From assembly GCF_026262505.1 (NCBI RefSeq), contig NC_067203.1:558001-622000 (forward strand): 64,000 nt of DNA, read 5' to 3'. Both the position numbers and the translations under genes were made by a program. The notes below the pieces were generated by a model that was not told where the DNA came from, did not search any database, and was given only the letters and a program-made list of their open reading frames with translations. Position 1 is the first letter of the stretch. Every line of letters starts with the position of its first letter. Source of the stretch: Trichomonas vaginalis G3 (lineage: Eukaryota > Parabasalia > Trichomonadida > Trichomonadidae). This document shows positions 63,517 to 64,000 of the stretch, one piece after another.

Positions 63517-64000
63517 GAGGCGCGATTTTTTTGACCCTATATTACCGCACGGCAATGTTTTTCTCGATTTTGTACAGCCCTATAATCATATCATTTAAAA
63601 GCAAGAATACTATGCTTCAAAGAATATTGATTTGTTTATTTATAGTCTTTTAAAAACATGGAGAGATAATTACAAAAAAAAGAATTATTAGCAACTGATT
63701 GTTAGTTTCATTCTTTAAGCTATCTATACGTTTCAATGATTGGTAGGATTGTGTGACTCATATCCCTCTATCAAATATTTTGATCGATGAGTGGATTGCA
63801 TCGGTTTTAGCCAATAAAAAAAGCATTAAATATCGAATATGAATGAAATTGAATTGTTCGATGATAATTACTGAGAACTGTAGATATATATAAAATGCAA
63901 AACTTGGCTGTAACTATGTGCTCTCATCATCAATTCATAATCTAATAAATAACTACAAGACATATTCAAGAAAATTTACTTATTGGATTTCTTAAATGCT
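63517..64000. other. End of window, nothing recognised
   Basis: AT-rich with no supported gene or repeat. Confidence 0.45.

Noticed and set aside
63339-63653. Lys/Glu-rich frame over the polypurine tract
   Set aside because: Low-complexity DNA with no protein character after the tract.

Overview
The window reads as a trichomonad protist chromosome, most likely Trichomonas vaginalis or a close relative. It is AT-rich, its cellular genes have no visible introns and lie close together, several genes carry a TCATT-type initiator just before the ATG, and stop codons are usually followed directly by A (TAAA). About two thirds of the window is Maverick/Polinton DNA, which fits the known Maverick load of Trichomonas. 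The species is an inference.

Layout. (1) 1-17433 plus 40979-41274 is one Maverick, called element A here. It has a partial integrase, a reduced and frameshifted DNA polymerase B, a block of small genes of different composition (3.9-7.8 kb), a packaging ATPase, an SF3 helicase with an in-frame stop, a penton-like minor capsid protein, a major capsid protein and a very long Pro/Gln-rich coiled-coil gene. (2) 17434-40978 is a second, 23.5 kb element (element B) inserted into that long gene. The insertion is flanked by an 18-bp direct repeat, and removing the element restores the reading frame. Element B has 689-bp inverted repeats that each carry a copy of the same 108-codon gene. It has an intact 1168-aa protein-primed DNA polymerase B, an integrase, a 1026-aa phage-tail-collar-like fibre protein and two KilA-N genes. 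Its major capsid, minor capsid and ATPase genes are frameshifted. (3) 41744-45764 is an acidic-tailed gene split by a 2.8-kb element with a 6-bp target duplication (ACTACT). Inside that element sits a 947-bp insertion packed with long perfect palindromes. (4) 46.4-61 kb is ordinary cellular sequence: a WW-MyTH4-RhoGAP protein, V-ATPase proteolipid, a coiled-coil protein, an SLC35F6-like transporter, an AP-3 beta adaptin, an ankyrin protein, an RRM protein and an EIPR1-type WD40 protein. (5) 61-64 kb is gene-poor with a diverged hairpin array.

How the genes fit together. Elements A and B carry parallel sets (integrase, PolB, ATPase, double-jelly-roll MCP, single-jelly-roll mCP, several small shared families), which is the core of a Polinton-type virus or transposon. 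The fibre gene of B suggests a particle that can attach to a surface. Most lesions are single frameshifts or stops, so the copies look fairly recent. Some lesions at homopolymers could be sequencing errors.

Most unusual content: (a) GC-rich double hairpins with three-base loops, repeated through element B and sitting in frame inside its coding sequences; (b) arrays of unrelated, nearly contiguous 45-63-bp palindromes, with one module shared between the ends of B and the 947-bp insertion; (c) a GGTGA palindrome family at gene ends in B; (d) a shared ~60-bp leader upstream of three B genes. Family names come from motif recognition by eye. No database search was run.
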